Of a DNA stretch of 64,000 nucleotides, positions 45,542 to 53,217 are shown one piece after another. How positions within the stretch are numbered: position 1 is the first letter of the stretch; every line of letters starts with the position of its first letter. This stretch comes from Methylobacterium amylolyticum (GTDB taxonomy: Bacteria > Pseudomonadota > Alphaproteobacteria > Rhizobiales > Beijerinckiaceae), in assembly GCF_030700245.1 (NCBI RefSeq), contig NZ_JAUYZI010000007.1, positions 1-64,000 on the forward strand, written 5' to 3'. The position numbers and the translations under genes are program-made. Below the pieces are notes generated by a model that was not told where the DNA came from, did no database searches, and worked only from the letters and a program-made list of their open reading frames with translations.

Positions 45542-45814
45542 CTACCGAACCGGCGCGGCGGCGCTGCCGGCCGTGTTGGGGCGCGCCATGCTGTTGCCCG
45601 GCGCCATCCCGGTGCCGCCCGCGCCCATGGTCGAGCCGGTGGTCATCCCGGTGCCGCCGCTCCGCTCGTTCATTTTCTGGGTGTCGCTCTTGACCGAGCC
45701 TGGATTGTTCATGTTGCCGGTTGCGCTGCCGCCGCCGGCCGGCTGCTGGGCGTAGGCCGCACCCGACAGGGCGAGCGTCATCGCGGCCGCAAGGCCGAGG
45801 ATCTTCTTGGACAT
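45542..45814 (-). CDS. Small exported Gly/Met/Thr-rich protein
   Basis: This 90-residue protein has a clear signal peptide (KKILGLAAAMTLALSGAAYA) cleaved before QQPAG. The mature part is low-complexity, rich in Gly, Met, Thr and Asn (GTGMTTGSTMGAGGTGM), similar to small secreted proteins common in Methylobacterium. Function unknown. It diverges from 45894. Confidence 0.65.
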   Translation of the reverse strand: MSKKILGLAAAMTLALSGAAYAQQPAGGGSATGNMNNPGSVKSDTQKMNERSGGTGMTTGSTMGAGGTGMAPGNSMARPNTAGSAAAPVR

Positions 45815-45893
45815 ATCGCTTCCTCATTCGACCCGTGATCGGGCTTACAGGGCCAACGCGGCCCGTGACCAAGTGTTCGCTGAGGATCCCACA

Positions 45894-46463
45894 ATGATTA
45901 CAGATGCGACCACGAATCTTGGTGAGGCCGAAGCGGCCAAGGTCGCGAAGCGGAAGCCGGATCAGAGCTGGCGGCAGGACCATTTGCACCTGCGTTGGAA
46001 CGGCCCCGGGTACGTCATGAGCGACGAGGAGCGCGCCGCCCGGCGCGCCGCCTACGCCGAGCGCGATCGGGTAGCGTCCAAGGCCCACACCAGGCGCCGT
46101 GAGATCGAGCGCCAGGCCGCCAGAGCGGCCGACGCGGCCCGTCTGGCCGAAGAGGTGCGAAAGATCCGCGGGGAGGCCCGCCTCGGCCTCCTGCCGCCTC
46201 CTGGGCGGCTGGCGGCGGTCGACATGGACGCCCTACTCCTCATCGGCCCGCTCGGCGCCGTCGGCTGCGGGGCGGCCCTGCTGCGGTCCCTGGCGGTCCT
46301 GATGGGCAAGGGCAGGCACCCGGTGCCCGCGCTGGTGGCCGCTGGATCATGGAAGGACGAGGCCGCCCTTCAGACGGCCGTCGAGGCGTTCAGGCCGAGG
46401 TTGGCTGCGATCGGGTTGCGGCTGTGCCGGCGGAAGCTGGGATGGCGCTTAACGTCAGCGTGA
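45894..46463 (+). CDS. Hypothetical protein with coiled coil and hydrophobic segment
   Basis: ATG 45894 follows GAGGATCC, giving 189 residues. A charged helical stretch (EERAARRAAYAERDRVASKA) is followed by a hydrophobic span (MDALLLIGPLGAVGCGAALL) and a basic C-terminus (LCRRKLGWRL). Family not recognised. It ends against the convergent gene at 46476. Confidence 0.5.
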   Translation: MITDATTNLGEAEAAKVAKRKPDQSWRQDHLHLRWNGPGYVMSDEERAARRAAYAERDRVASKAHTRRREIERQAARAADAARLAEEVRKIRGEARLGLLPPPGRLAAVDMDALLLIGPLGAVGCGAALLRSLAVLMGKGRHPVPALVAAGSWKDEAALQTAVEAFRPRLAAIGLRLCRRKLGWRLTSA

Positions 46464-46475
46464 AATCAGATCATT

Positions 46476-47075
46476 CTAATGTTTTCGATTGACGATTTCC
46501 GTCAGAAAATATAATGCCCAAAACACGGTAATAGTAAGGGTAGACAACAGCACGGACAAAACAAATGCCCCACTAAGGTGGATCGCAGCCTTAAGGATCG
46601 GTAGCCCCTTGGTCCACGCCACTACCGGATCGTGGAATAGGCCCGCGAAAACGACTGCGCCGAGTGTCAAAAGACCAAGAAATGATAAATATCCGAGCAG
46701 ATAACAAACGAATTGCCGAAGCGTAAGAGATTCACCGTCCAAGATTAAATCGGCGCCCACCGGTCGACGATCGAACGCGGGACCAGGTGCCCCCATTGCG
46801 ACAGAAGCCAAAGCGCCAACCATAAAGGGAACTGCCATGATCAGCAGATCCCGAGCAAATCTTAGCAGGCCGGCATCGCCAAAAAGCGGTATCTTTGGGC
46901 TGAGCGCCGCGTAGATTGCCCAGCCAGAAACGCCGAACAGCAAAGGCACTATGATATCGTAACGAGCCTTTTCTTCGCTATAGATGAATAAATAGCGAAT
47001 AGGAGCAAGCAAGCGCAGACGGGACGTATGGCCGCCCTGTCTAACGTCTTGCAATCCTATCCGACGCGAGTCCAT
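46476..47075 (-). CDS. Four-helix membrane protein, candidate effector of a two-gene module
   Basis: This 199-residue integral membrane protein has hydrophobic helices around PLLFGVSGWAIYAAL, LLIMAVPFMVGALASVAM, FVCYLLGYLSFLGLLTLGAV and SGAFVLSVLLSTLTITVFWA. The N-terminus is basic and probably cytosolic. The gene is clearly more A/T-rich than the core genome. It overlaps the upstream gene by 19 bases, so the two act together. Small multi-helix proteins paired with a cytosolic partner are typical membrane effectors in anti-phage systems such as Kiwa or CBASS; membership in a known system is not shown. Confidence 0.65.
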   Translation of the reverse strand: MDSRRIGLQDVRQGGHTSRLRLLAPIRYLFIYSEEKARYDIIVPLLFGVSGWAIYAALSPKIPLFGDAGLLRFARDLLIMAVPFMVGALASVAMGAPGPAFDRRPVGADLILDGESLTLRQFVCYLLGYLSFLGLLTLGAVVFAGLFHDPVVAWTKGLPILKAAIHLSGAFVLSVLLSTLTITVFWALYFLTEIVNRKH

Positions 47076-48127
47076 AACTCATCCCTATCCACCAACTCAC
47101 GCAACGCCGCGACCATTTCGTCGCACATGTCATCGCGCCACCGACGCGCAGGCGAGCTGAGTGATATAATCTCTTTTGGGCACAATAGTAGGTCTGCGGC
47201 CCCCTCTACGTCCTGGTGCACCTTGCCGCGCATCTCGGAGCCGCCAGCGCTCCGGTAGTAGAGTTGTGACGTATAGCCGAGCTGATCAAATTCGTCGCGA
47301 ATTCGTTGCACCCAGGTTCGGCGTTCAGTAGAATCTTTCGGAGCTTGCGTCATTGCCACTTTAATTGCGACATCAGCTTCGTATTCAGCATGTTTTACCG
47401 AAGTTTCTCTGCCAGTGGCTCGTCGCTCTGATCGCTTTGTGAATGTCATTGATGTTAGAACCTTTGCGCTGGCAGTTCCATCTGCGAGCGCCCTTGCAAC
47501 GTCCGCTAGCAAATCGAGCTTTGGAGAGTAACGGTATTTCTTAATCTCCGGCTTGCCCTTTTTATTTTTTATAAATTTCTCAAACGTCCAAATTTCATTA
47601 CGTGCATGGCGCCGAAGTTGCCGCCTCATAAGCGTGCTGATCAGTTTTCTGCTTACGCCGCTGTGGACATGCTCAATGGCGCATCGATAGGAGCCATCAT
47701 CGTAGTCGCCATCGTTGGGCAATCGCACTACGACGTGCGCTGTCGATGCGCCGACTTCCTCTTCATCACCTGACAATTCACGACCGGCTAAATTACGTCG
47801 ATGGATCACCGGGAATGTTTTCTGTGTTTGATCTGCATGCTCAAAAAGCATAACAGCATATTTACAAAATTCACCCTGTGTTATATTGAAATGCTTCAAG
47901 CGCACAAAATCATGCCTGAACCCATTTTCCTTCCGTATTTTCTCATCTTCGTGATCCGTGGCGCCTAAATATTCGATAGCTTCTCCTCTTGACCGGCGCA
48001 TATCAAGAATCCGCAACAGTTCTTCTGCCCCATGAATAGGCGGCGCGTGTTCTTGACCAGCGTGCGATGAGGAACGACTTACTAGATGGTTGAGAATTAT
48101 GAGGCGTTCGTTGACAGGAGCAGCCAT
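47057..48127 (-). CDS. Cytosolic partner protein of the two-gene module
   Basis: This 356-residue soluble protein starts at ATG 48127 (TTG 48166 is also in frame). Segments include RHDFVRLKHFNITQGEFCKY, STAHVVVRLPNDGDYDDGSY, CAIEHVHSGVSRKLISTLM and, near the end, LYYRSAGGSEMRGKVHQDV. The layout of an N-terminal strand-rich half and a C-terminal half with a Lys-rich loop (KNKKGKPEIKKYRY) recalls DUF4868/DUF4747-type defence proteins, but I cannot place it in either. It is A/T-rich, overlapping the membrane-protein gene. Plausible sensor or toxin component. Confidence 0.6.
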   Translation of the reverse strand: MAAPVNERLIILNHLVSRSSSHAGQEHAPPIHGAEELLRILDMRRSRGEAIEYLGATDHEDEKIRKENGFRHDFVRLKHFNITQGEFCKYAVMLFEHADQTQKTFPVIHRRNLAGRELSGDEEEVGASTAHVVVRLPNDGDYDDGSYRCAIEHVHSGVSRKLISTLMRRQLRRHARNEIWTFEKFIKNKKGKPEIKKYRYSPKLDLLADVARALADGTASAKVLTSMTFTKRSERRATGRETSVKHAEYEADVAIKVAMTQAPKDSTERRTWVQRIRDEFDQLGYTSQLYYRSAGGSEMRGKVHQDVEGAADLLLCPKEIISLSSPARRWRDDMCDEMVAALRELVDRDELWTRVG

Positions 48128-48367
48128 TTCCGACTCAATGTGTCTACCACGCGACTTCTGAGCCAATGACAGAAGGCGACAGTTTCGGTGACCTTAGGTT
48201 TGTCGGAACGCTGACTTCAATGGGAAACGAGCGGGTAAGCTCCTTCAAAATGAGCGATCCACTACTTTCCCTGTGGGCAAGAGCGATTGGAGCGTTTCAT
48301 GCTGTCGCTATGCCCTGTGGAGGTGTGAGGTTCACTTGCAGATCTGCATTTAACGGGCTGGCCCACC

Positions 48368-48650
48368 GCGCAGGCCGATGCTCTGGAGATCGAGGCCCGG
48401 GCGAAGCGCCGGCTGGCGGACGAATACGACGCTGCGCAGGAACGCGGCGAGGTTGCGACCCGGCAGCACAATCCGGGCTCGGCAGGGCATGTTCCGGGCG
48501 GGAACATGCCCCCGGCCACCGTCGCGGACCTCGGCCTGACCCGCAAGGCGGTCCACGAAGCCCGGCAGCTTCGCGATGCCGAGGCGGCCGACCCGGGCGT
48601 CATCCACCGCACGCTGGACGAGCGGCTGGCGACCGGCGATGGCCTTGCCG
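48368..48650 (+). pseudogene. Fragment of a ParB/plasmid-type protein, forward piece
   Basis: The frame reads ALEIEARAKRRLADEYDAAQ, then ERGEVA and later TVADLGLTRKAVHEARQLRD. This is a segment I associate with HTH/ParB-like proteins of alphaproteobacterial plasmids and phages. No start fits and the downstream part loses sense near 48650, where the opposite-strand fragment begins. The 48128-48367 stretch before it has one short open frame from ATG 48166 that I cannot identify. Confidence 0.5.
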
Positions 48651-49012
48651 CCAGCGGTGGCGACCGCGCGTTGCTCGACTTGCGGCAGGCGAGCCACCTG
48701 CGCAGCAGCCGAGACGGCGACCCTACCGCTTTCGACTCCTTTTCTGACTTCAGGAACAGCGTCGCGATGAATGGTTGTCGCGTGCTGTACAGACCGTCGG
48801 CTGACGTTCAGCATCTCTGCTGCGCGTGGCTGTGGAACTGCGCAAATTTGCGCAGTTTCGCCAAGCAGCGGCGCTGTCTTTTCCTCCTTCGGTCGACCCT
48901 CAGTCAGGTTCGCCAGCTTCGCGGCGACCATCGCTCGCTGGCTCTCATTCAGATGCCGGCGGTGCAGATTGAGCGAGACGACGTACGCGACCAGATCATC
49001 GCCGCCGTAGTT
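48640..49012 (-). pseudogene. Fragment of a ParB-domain protein, reverse piece
   Basis: Reading the minus strand, the frame gives VAYVVSLNLHRRHLNESQRA, then MVAAKLANL, then RAAEMLNVSRRSVQHATTIH and VESGRVAVSAAAQVARLPQ. This is the strongly conserved core of ParB/Spo0J-type nuclease-HTH proteins. Upstream of about 49012 the match is lost, and downstream of about 48640 it breaks, so both ends are missing. An ATG at 48931 could still translate a partial protein. Confidence 0.6.
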
Positions 49013-49051
49013 TCGGGTGCCGGCGCCTGAGCGACCGGCACCCCAACCGTG

Positions 49052-49558
49052 TCAGGCGGCCTTCCGCCGCCGTCCCTTCGGCGCTTCCTGCTCGGGGGCA
49101 GCCTGATCGAAATCGTCGGGCTCCGGGACCTGCTCGGCCCGCGCACCCGGCCGACCAAGACCGATCGACCGCGCCAGGGCGGATCGCCGTTCGGTGTAGG
49201 CGGCCGCCACCATCGGGTAGTCCCGCGGCAGGCCGAAGCGCTCGCGGTACGTCTCCGGGCTGAGCCCGTTGCTGGTCAGGTGCCGCTTCAGGGTCTTGTA
49301 GCCCTTGCCGTCGATGAAGCTGATCAGCGCGTCCGGCGTGATGCTCTTCCGGATCTGCGCGGGCGTCGGCTTCTCGACTGCCTCCGCGGCGGCACCGGCC
49401 GGCTGGCCCGAGGCCAGCCCGGCGACCGCGGCGTGCACGCTCGCGATCAGCTCTGGCAGATCGGCCGGCCGGACGGGATTGTTCGAGACGTAGGCGGAGA
49501 CGATATCGCCCGCCATGGTGATGTAATCGGGGCCACGCCCCGCAAACTCATCGGTCAA
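49052..49558 (-). CDS. MucR-family transcriptional regulator lacking zinc ligands
   Basis: This is a Ros/MucR-type repressor. The family start appears as DIVSAYVSNNPVRPADLPEL. The DNA-binding region is YKTLKRHLTSNGLSPETYRE, then FGLPRDYPMVAAAY and ALARSIGLGRPG. In MucR the zinc finger uses Cys in 'VCLEDGK' and two His in 'RHLMTH'. Here the matching residues read SFIDGK and RHLTSN, so the Cys and the second His are gone. TTG 49558 behind GAGGATC is preferred; TTG 49600 and ATG 49516 are alternatives. Confidence 0.8.
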   Translation of the reverse strand: MTDEFAGRGPDYITMAGDIVSAYVSNNPVRPADLPELIASVHAAVAGLASGQPAGAAAEAVEKPTPAQIRKSITPDALISFIDGKGYKTLKRHLTSNGLSPETYRERFGLPRDYPMVAAAYTERRSALARSIGLGRPGARAEQVPEPDDFDQAAPEQEAPKGRRRKAA

Positions 49559-49765
49559 AATCTGATCCTCATTCGTCCCCTCACGTGCGCATTGGTGCAA
49601 ATCATGCGCTTACGCAAGTCATAACGTTGGGAACGGCGCGATCATCCATAAATTGTCGCGCCAAGGTCAGTGCCTCCCGGCGAAGATTGGCATTTCGAGC
49701 CGATCGACTGGCCTGCCTAAGCGCCGGAGGTTGCGGGACGGGCGCCCGCGCAACTGAGACCTGAA

Positions 49766-50129
49766 ACGCAAAAACCCCGTCCCTTGCCGGGCGCGGGGTC
49801 TGCGTCTAACTTCGTCCGTGGAGCCTGCAAACTCCCGTGACGGTCCCTTGCCGGGGATAGCGTCACAGCCACAGAGCGGAAATCCAGGCCTTGCCGGGCT
49901 TCGATCCCGCTGTATGAACGTGTCGCACTTAGGTGTGCGACGCGACCGGTGAAACTATGCCGGGAGTGCCACGGCACCGTCAAGAGCGATCTTGGCGGCG
50001 ATACAACAGCCTTCGGGTGAAGGCCGTGGCGCACGTTCTCTGTGGCGTGTTTGCAGACTCCCGGCGCCCGCACCGTTTGCGGGCGACCACTCTCCAATCT
50101 TGGAGAGTGGGCCGGCCCTGCAAAGCCGG
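49766..50129 (+). ncRNA. Highly structured leader or small RNA before the HNH gene
   Basis: At least six stem-loops follow one another: 49766-49805 (ACGCA/ACCCCG arms), 49837-49866 (GTGACG/CGTCAC), 49922-49941 (GTCGCAC/GTGCGAC), 50066-50084 (GCCCGC/GCGGGC), 50087-50110 (CCACTCTCC/GGAGAGTGG) and 50112-50129 (CCGGC/GCCGG). CCTTGCCGG recurs at 49782, 49846 and 49879. No gene fits here. It could be a structured 5' leader, a phage ncRNA, or the ribozyme part of a decayed intron carrying the HNH gene. Confidence 0.5.
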
Positions 50130-50150
50130 TTCTCACAGAGACCGACAACG

Positions 50151-50699
50151 ATGATATCTGAGATACCGACTAGAGAGATCGAGGTAACACCCGATCTCAA
50201 GCGGCGATTCTGGTTAAAGGTCGATAAATCGGCTGGACCGAATGCCTGCTGGTTATGGACAGGCAAGAGACAGAACGGCGGATATGGCGTTCTGCATAGG
50301 GGCACAAAGAATAACGACACCGCTTACGCGCACCGCGTGTCGTTTCAGATTGCGACCCAAATTGATCCTGTCGGGTCTCTGGTCTGTCATCGATGCGACA
50401 ACCCAAGTTGCGTCAATCCTAGCCATCTCTTTTTAGGATCTGCCGCCGATAACACAGCCGACATGATTGCGAAGGGCCGCAAGGCCATTAGCAGCCATCA
50501 TCGAGTATTCGGCGAGGCGCACGGCGCTGCTAAGATCAAGGAAAGGGATGTCGCTACGATCAGGGAACGAGCATCGGCAGGTATATCAAGCAGCGTGCTT
50601 GGGCGGCAGTTCGGTATCGACAGCAGCACCGTTCGCCAGATCGTACGGGGCGAAATTTGGCGGCATGTCCCTGTACATAACCAGGGAGGGCGCGCGTGA
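50151..50699 (+). CDS. HNH endonuclease (homing-type)
   Basis: This is an HNH nuclease of the phage/homing type. After an N-terminal FWLKVDKSAGPNACWLWTGK region, the active-site motif reads LVCHRCDNPSCVNPSHLFLG, followed by SAADNTADMIAKGR. A C-terminal helix-turn-helix (DVATIRERASAGISSSVLGR, then FGIDSSTVRQIVRGEIW) provides DNA binding. ATG 50151 directly follows the structured leader; the longer frame from 49992 is not needed. Length is 182 residues. Confidence 0.85.
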   Translation: MISEIPTREIEVTPDLKRRFWLKVDKSAGPNACWLWTGKRQNGGYGVLHRGTKNNDTAYAHRVSFQIATQIDPVGSLVCHRCDNPSCVNPSHLFLGSAADNTADMIAKGRKAISSHHRVFGEAHGAAKIKERDVATIRERASAGISSSVLGRQFGIDSSTVRQIVRGEIWRHVPVHNQGGRA

Positions 50700-51040
50700 T
50701 GAACGCCCATACCTCTGCGCTGCCCACCTGGGCGGCCGCGCACGCGCTTGAGCGCGCGCGCCTCGCGAACCTGCGCGCTCGCATCGCCCGGCAGATCGAG
50801 GCCGACCTCGACCGGGTCGACCGCTGCCTGAGGATTCTGGACGCCCTGACGCCGGATCCGGATATCGAGGAGGGCGGCGACACCGAGCCGTCCCTCGGCT
50901 CGCTTGGGGGCTCGCAGCTCTGGTGGTCCCGCGGCGGCCTCGACGACCGTGAGGACGGCGATGACACGGGCATCGGCGACGTTGGCGGCCTTGCAGAGCA
51001 GCGCGGCCGGTACCTGATCCGTGGAGGGCTCTCGGCATGA
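50699..51040 (+). CDS. Hypothetical protein
   Basis: This protein of about 113 residues has a charged helical first half (AHALERARLANLRARIARQI) and an acidic Gly/Asp-rich second half. GTG 50696 or ATG 50699 overlaps the HNH stop, so it is coupled to the nuclease gene. It overlaps the next gene by ATGA. Confidence 0.5.
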   Translation: MNAHTSALPTWAAAHALERARLANLRARIARQIEADLDRVDRCLRILDALTPDPDIEEGGDTEPSLGSLGGSQLWWSRGGLDDREDGDDTGIGDVGGLAEQRGRYLIRGGLSA

Positions 51041-51435
51041 GCGCTCCCGCCAACCGCCGCGGCTTCCTGCGCGGCCTCACCACGCTCCCGCTCGTCGGCG
51101 GCGGCGTGACCCTCATCGGTCAACCCTCTGCGGTGGCCGAGCCCATCACCGGACAGTTGATGACCAATTATCTCGCGTTTCTGGCGCGAGAGTTCAAAAA
51201 TACGATGATTGAAAACGTGGAACGTTGCGCGGCTCATGAAGTCCTGACCGCTGGGATGCATCTTGGTCCCGAGTACATATCTGGAGCGGTTGCCAAGGCA
51301 GAATTGAGCCTTCGCTACCTCGACTTTCCGTTTCTGGAAAGGCAGGGCAATCCGGCTGTGGCTGGTCCTCCATCATCCCGCGCCGCGCTCGTCCTGAGCG
51401 CGGTCGGGTGCGACTGGAAGGATGGCGACCGGTGA
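51037..51435 (+). CDS. Tat-signal hypothetical protein
   Basis: The N-terminus NRRGFLRGLTTLPLVGGGVT is a twin-arginine (Tat) signal. The mature part is short (about 95 residues) and has no recognisable domain; the middle section is noticeably less GC-rich. It may be an intact small exported protein or a truncated Tat substrate. Coupled on both sides. Confidence 0.5.
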   Translation: MSAPANRRGFLRGLTTLPLVGGGVTLIGQPSAVAEPITGQLMTNYLAFLAREFKNTMIENVERCAAHEVLTAGMHLGPEYISGAVAKAELSLRYLDFPFLERQGNPAVAGPPSSRAALVLSAVGCDWKDGDR

Positions 51436-51656
51436 GCCCCCGCGCAACGAGCCTCACTGAAAACATTATCAGTGAGACCGCTCCCGTCCTCACTGTCAGT
51501 TCTGACAGTGAGGACTCTGCAAGGGGCTCCCACACCGTGAGCCCGCTCGGGCTCCTGCTCCACGCGTGGCGGCTTCGGCGGCTCACGCGGGCCATGCGGA
51601 CGCTGAACCGGCGGCTGGCGGCCTATGAGAAGGCGTACGGCCTGCGGCCGTTCTGA
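51432..51656 (+). CDS. Small basic hypothetical protein
   Basis: GTG 51432 overlaps the preceding stop (GTGA). The C-terminal part is basic and helical (LGLLLHAWRLRRLTRAMRTL). The first third is encoded by two palindromes (51453-51515), so that part of the protein is dictated by DNA structure. A strong hairpin follows the stop. Confidence 0.4.
   Translation: MSPRATSLTENIISETAPVLTVSSDSEDSARGSHTVSPLGLLLHAWRLRRLTRAMRTLNRRLAAYEKAYGLRPF
51453..51515. repeat. Two palindromes sharing CTCACTG
   Basis: The first is CTCACTGA-N8-TCAGTGAG (51453-51476). The second has arms GTCCTCACTGTCAG (51486-51499) and CTGACAGTGAGGAC (51502-51515), a 14-bp perfect stem with a two-base centre. Four CTCACTG/CAGTGAG half-sites thus lie within 63 bp inside a coding frame. 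Candidate operator pair or RNA structure. Confidence 0.6.
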
Positions 51657-51663
51657 CGATGAA

Positions 51664-51692
51664 AGCCCCGGCCGCTGAGGCGGTCCGGGGCT
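51664..51692 (+). terminator. Hairpin terminator after the HNH operon
   Basis: AGCCCCGGCCGC (51664-51675) pairs with GCGGTCCGGGGCT (51680-51692) with one bulge and a short loop. It starts seven bases after the stop at 51656. No long T-run. The rest of 51657-52015 holds no gene I can support and should contain the promoter of the gene at 52016. Confidence 0.6.
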
Positions 51693-52015
51693 CTCCTACG
51701 CGCATCAAGGCGCATGTCGGATCTCACTTCTTCTTTAATGAAGGCGGCCCTGCTGTCCGTAGCAATATCTCACACTGAAGAGGCGACGAGCTGAGACCTC
51801 GATATTGACCCGGTGAGTCGGCCTCGCCGCTCAGCTTACCCTCGTATTGGGTAGCGGGGCTGGGACATTGGACATCTGCAGTCCAACGGGTGCCGACTCA
51901 CCAAACACCCGAGCCAGCGTCGCGCGCCTTGCAGCGAGTAAGCGTTGGCATCGATCGGGCCGGCAGAGAGCACGGCGAGCCCTGCGGGCATGGGGGTGCT
52001 TCGACGGAGGCGCAA

Positions 52016-52849
52016 ATGCCCGGTTTGCCCTGGAGCGAACAAGAGCATGATCTGATCAGGCGGTTCGCGCCGAACTATGCGCTACTTGAAAAGATGCTTC
52101 CTGATCGAAGCAGAAAGCAGATTTGTGATCATGCTGTGCGGATCGGCGTCGCAAAAAAGAGAAGAGGCAAAGTTTCAGAGTTTGAGATCGAAATCATCAA
52201 GCGCTTCTGGCCAGATCTGAATGCCATCGTCTCCGAGGCGCCGGAGTTAAATAAGACCCTTGTGACCCGTGTGGCCTGCAAACGGCTTGGTCTTAAAAAT
52301 CCTCGCACACATGTAGATTTCTCCACACAAGAATTACGGGCTTGGAAAGATGGTGCTGTTCGGTTGCCCGGACGGTCGATGGCCTCCGTCCACTCAAAGC
52401 GGTCCAAATTAAAGTTTCTGATCCAGCCGCGATGGACCTCCGCCGAGAAATCATCTCTCAAGATTGATCCAAGAGCCGCGATCGCTGGAAGAACGGAGCG
52501 CGCGACGCGGGTCATCCGAGGTCAGCTTGGTATCGACCTTCGGAAAATCCGTCGGCCGATACAGCCCGCAGCGCCTGCCGGAGCGCTCATTATGAATGCG
52601 GTTCAGCGAGCGATCCCCCGCACACTCCCCCGACAGATCCAGCAGGAAGTCCTCTCGGATCTGGCGCTCGCTATTCTCGAGGGCGAGATCGAGTTGGCGA
52701 ACGTGGCCACCGCCGTGAGCAAGGCGATCAAGGGCGTCTACAAGCGGTACCCGGTACTCGGTGCGCCGGTGTCTCTGGACATGCCGCTGTTCGATGATGG
52801 CGGCGCCACGCTCGGCGATCGCATCACCAGCGACACCTTCCACTTCTGA
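52016..52849 (+). CDS. SANT/GcrA-like DNA-binding protein with sigma-like C-terminus
   Basis: This 277-residue protein starts at ATG 52016 behind CGGAGGCG. The N-terminal PWSEQEHDLIRRFAPNYALL, then LPDRSRKQICDHAVRIGV, follows the tryptophan-helix pattern of SANT/Myb-like domains. A basic middle region (RSMASVHSKRSKLKF) comes next. The C-terminus contains LPRQIQQEVLSDLALAILEG and PVSLDMPLFDDGGATLGDRI. The last resembles the 'SLD.P...DG..TLGD' stretch of sigma-70 region 3. It is probably a phage-type transcription regulator; this is inference from short motifs. Confidence 0.6.
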   Translation: MPGLPWSEQEHDLIRRFAPNYALLEKMLPDRSRKQICDHAVRIGVAKKRRGKVSEFEIEIIKRFWPDLNAIVSEAPELNKTLVTRVACKRLGLKNPRTHVDFSTQELRAWKDGAVRLPGRSMASVHSKRSKLKFLIQPRWTSAEKSSLKIDPRAAIAGRTERATRVIRGQLGIDLRKIRRPIQPAAPAGALIMNAVQRAIPRTLPRQIQQEVLSDLALAILEGEIELANVATAVSKAIKGVYKRYPVLGAPVSLDMPLFDDGGATLGDRITSDTFHF

Positions 52850-52919
52850 ATGACCGGCTGCAGTGCTTACTCAATGCGACAACCCGTGGAATGCGAGCCG
52901 CTGGTGCAGGCGGAGCGCA

Positions 52920-53114
52920 CTACTTGCCGGGATTGTCGAAAGGCTTTCCCTCCTGCCCGTCCGCTCTCTTGCGCGCCTCTTCGGCCTTGGCTGCAGCCAT
53001 TTTCAGGGCCTCGGCGTGATCCCGTCGTGCGTCCGCTTCTGCGAGCGCCCGGACGAAGCGAACGAGCTCAGGCGCCGGCTTCGGCCAGCCCGGGTGGCGC
53101 TTCTTCCGCGGCAT
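52920..53114 (-). CDS. Small basic hypothetical protein (64 aa)
   Basis: ATG 53114 follows GGGAGG at ideal spacing. The product is highly charged: KKRHPGWPKPAPELVRFVRA, then a helix AEALKMAAAKAEEARKRADG. It resembles small DNA-binding or structural phage proteins. The 53115-53483 stretch to its right holds only a doubtful 37-residue frame and the arm sites. Confidence 0.5.
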   Translation of the reverse strand: MPRKKRHPGWPKPAPELVRFVRALAEADARRDHAEALKMAAAKAEEARKRADGQEGKPFDNPGK

Positions 53115-53217
53115 GTGGACCTCCCAGATCGACGCGATCTCGGCGCCATCGTGATTCGGCAAGCCAGCGTAGCGCGCCCATGGCCGTGTCCACCATGCCG
53201 CAGCGGCCGAACGTCAG

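Noticed and set aside
45183..46088. Long minus-strand frame of 301 codons
   Set aside because: It overlaps the signal-peptide gene at 45542 and the gene at 45894. Only the last 49 codons, from ATG 45332 with its own ribosome site, look real.
48166..48747. Plus-strand frame of 193 codons starting at ATG 48166
   Set aside because: The first 60 residues look weakly protein-like, but the rest is Arg/Gly/Pro-rich and lies out of frame with the recognisable ParB-type fragment.
49766..49890. CRISPR or riboswitch suggested by the CCTTGCCGG recurrence
   Set aside because: Only three copies of a nine-base motif at uneven spacing, and no match I recognise to a riboswitch aptamer. Kept only as a structured RNA.
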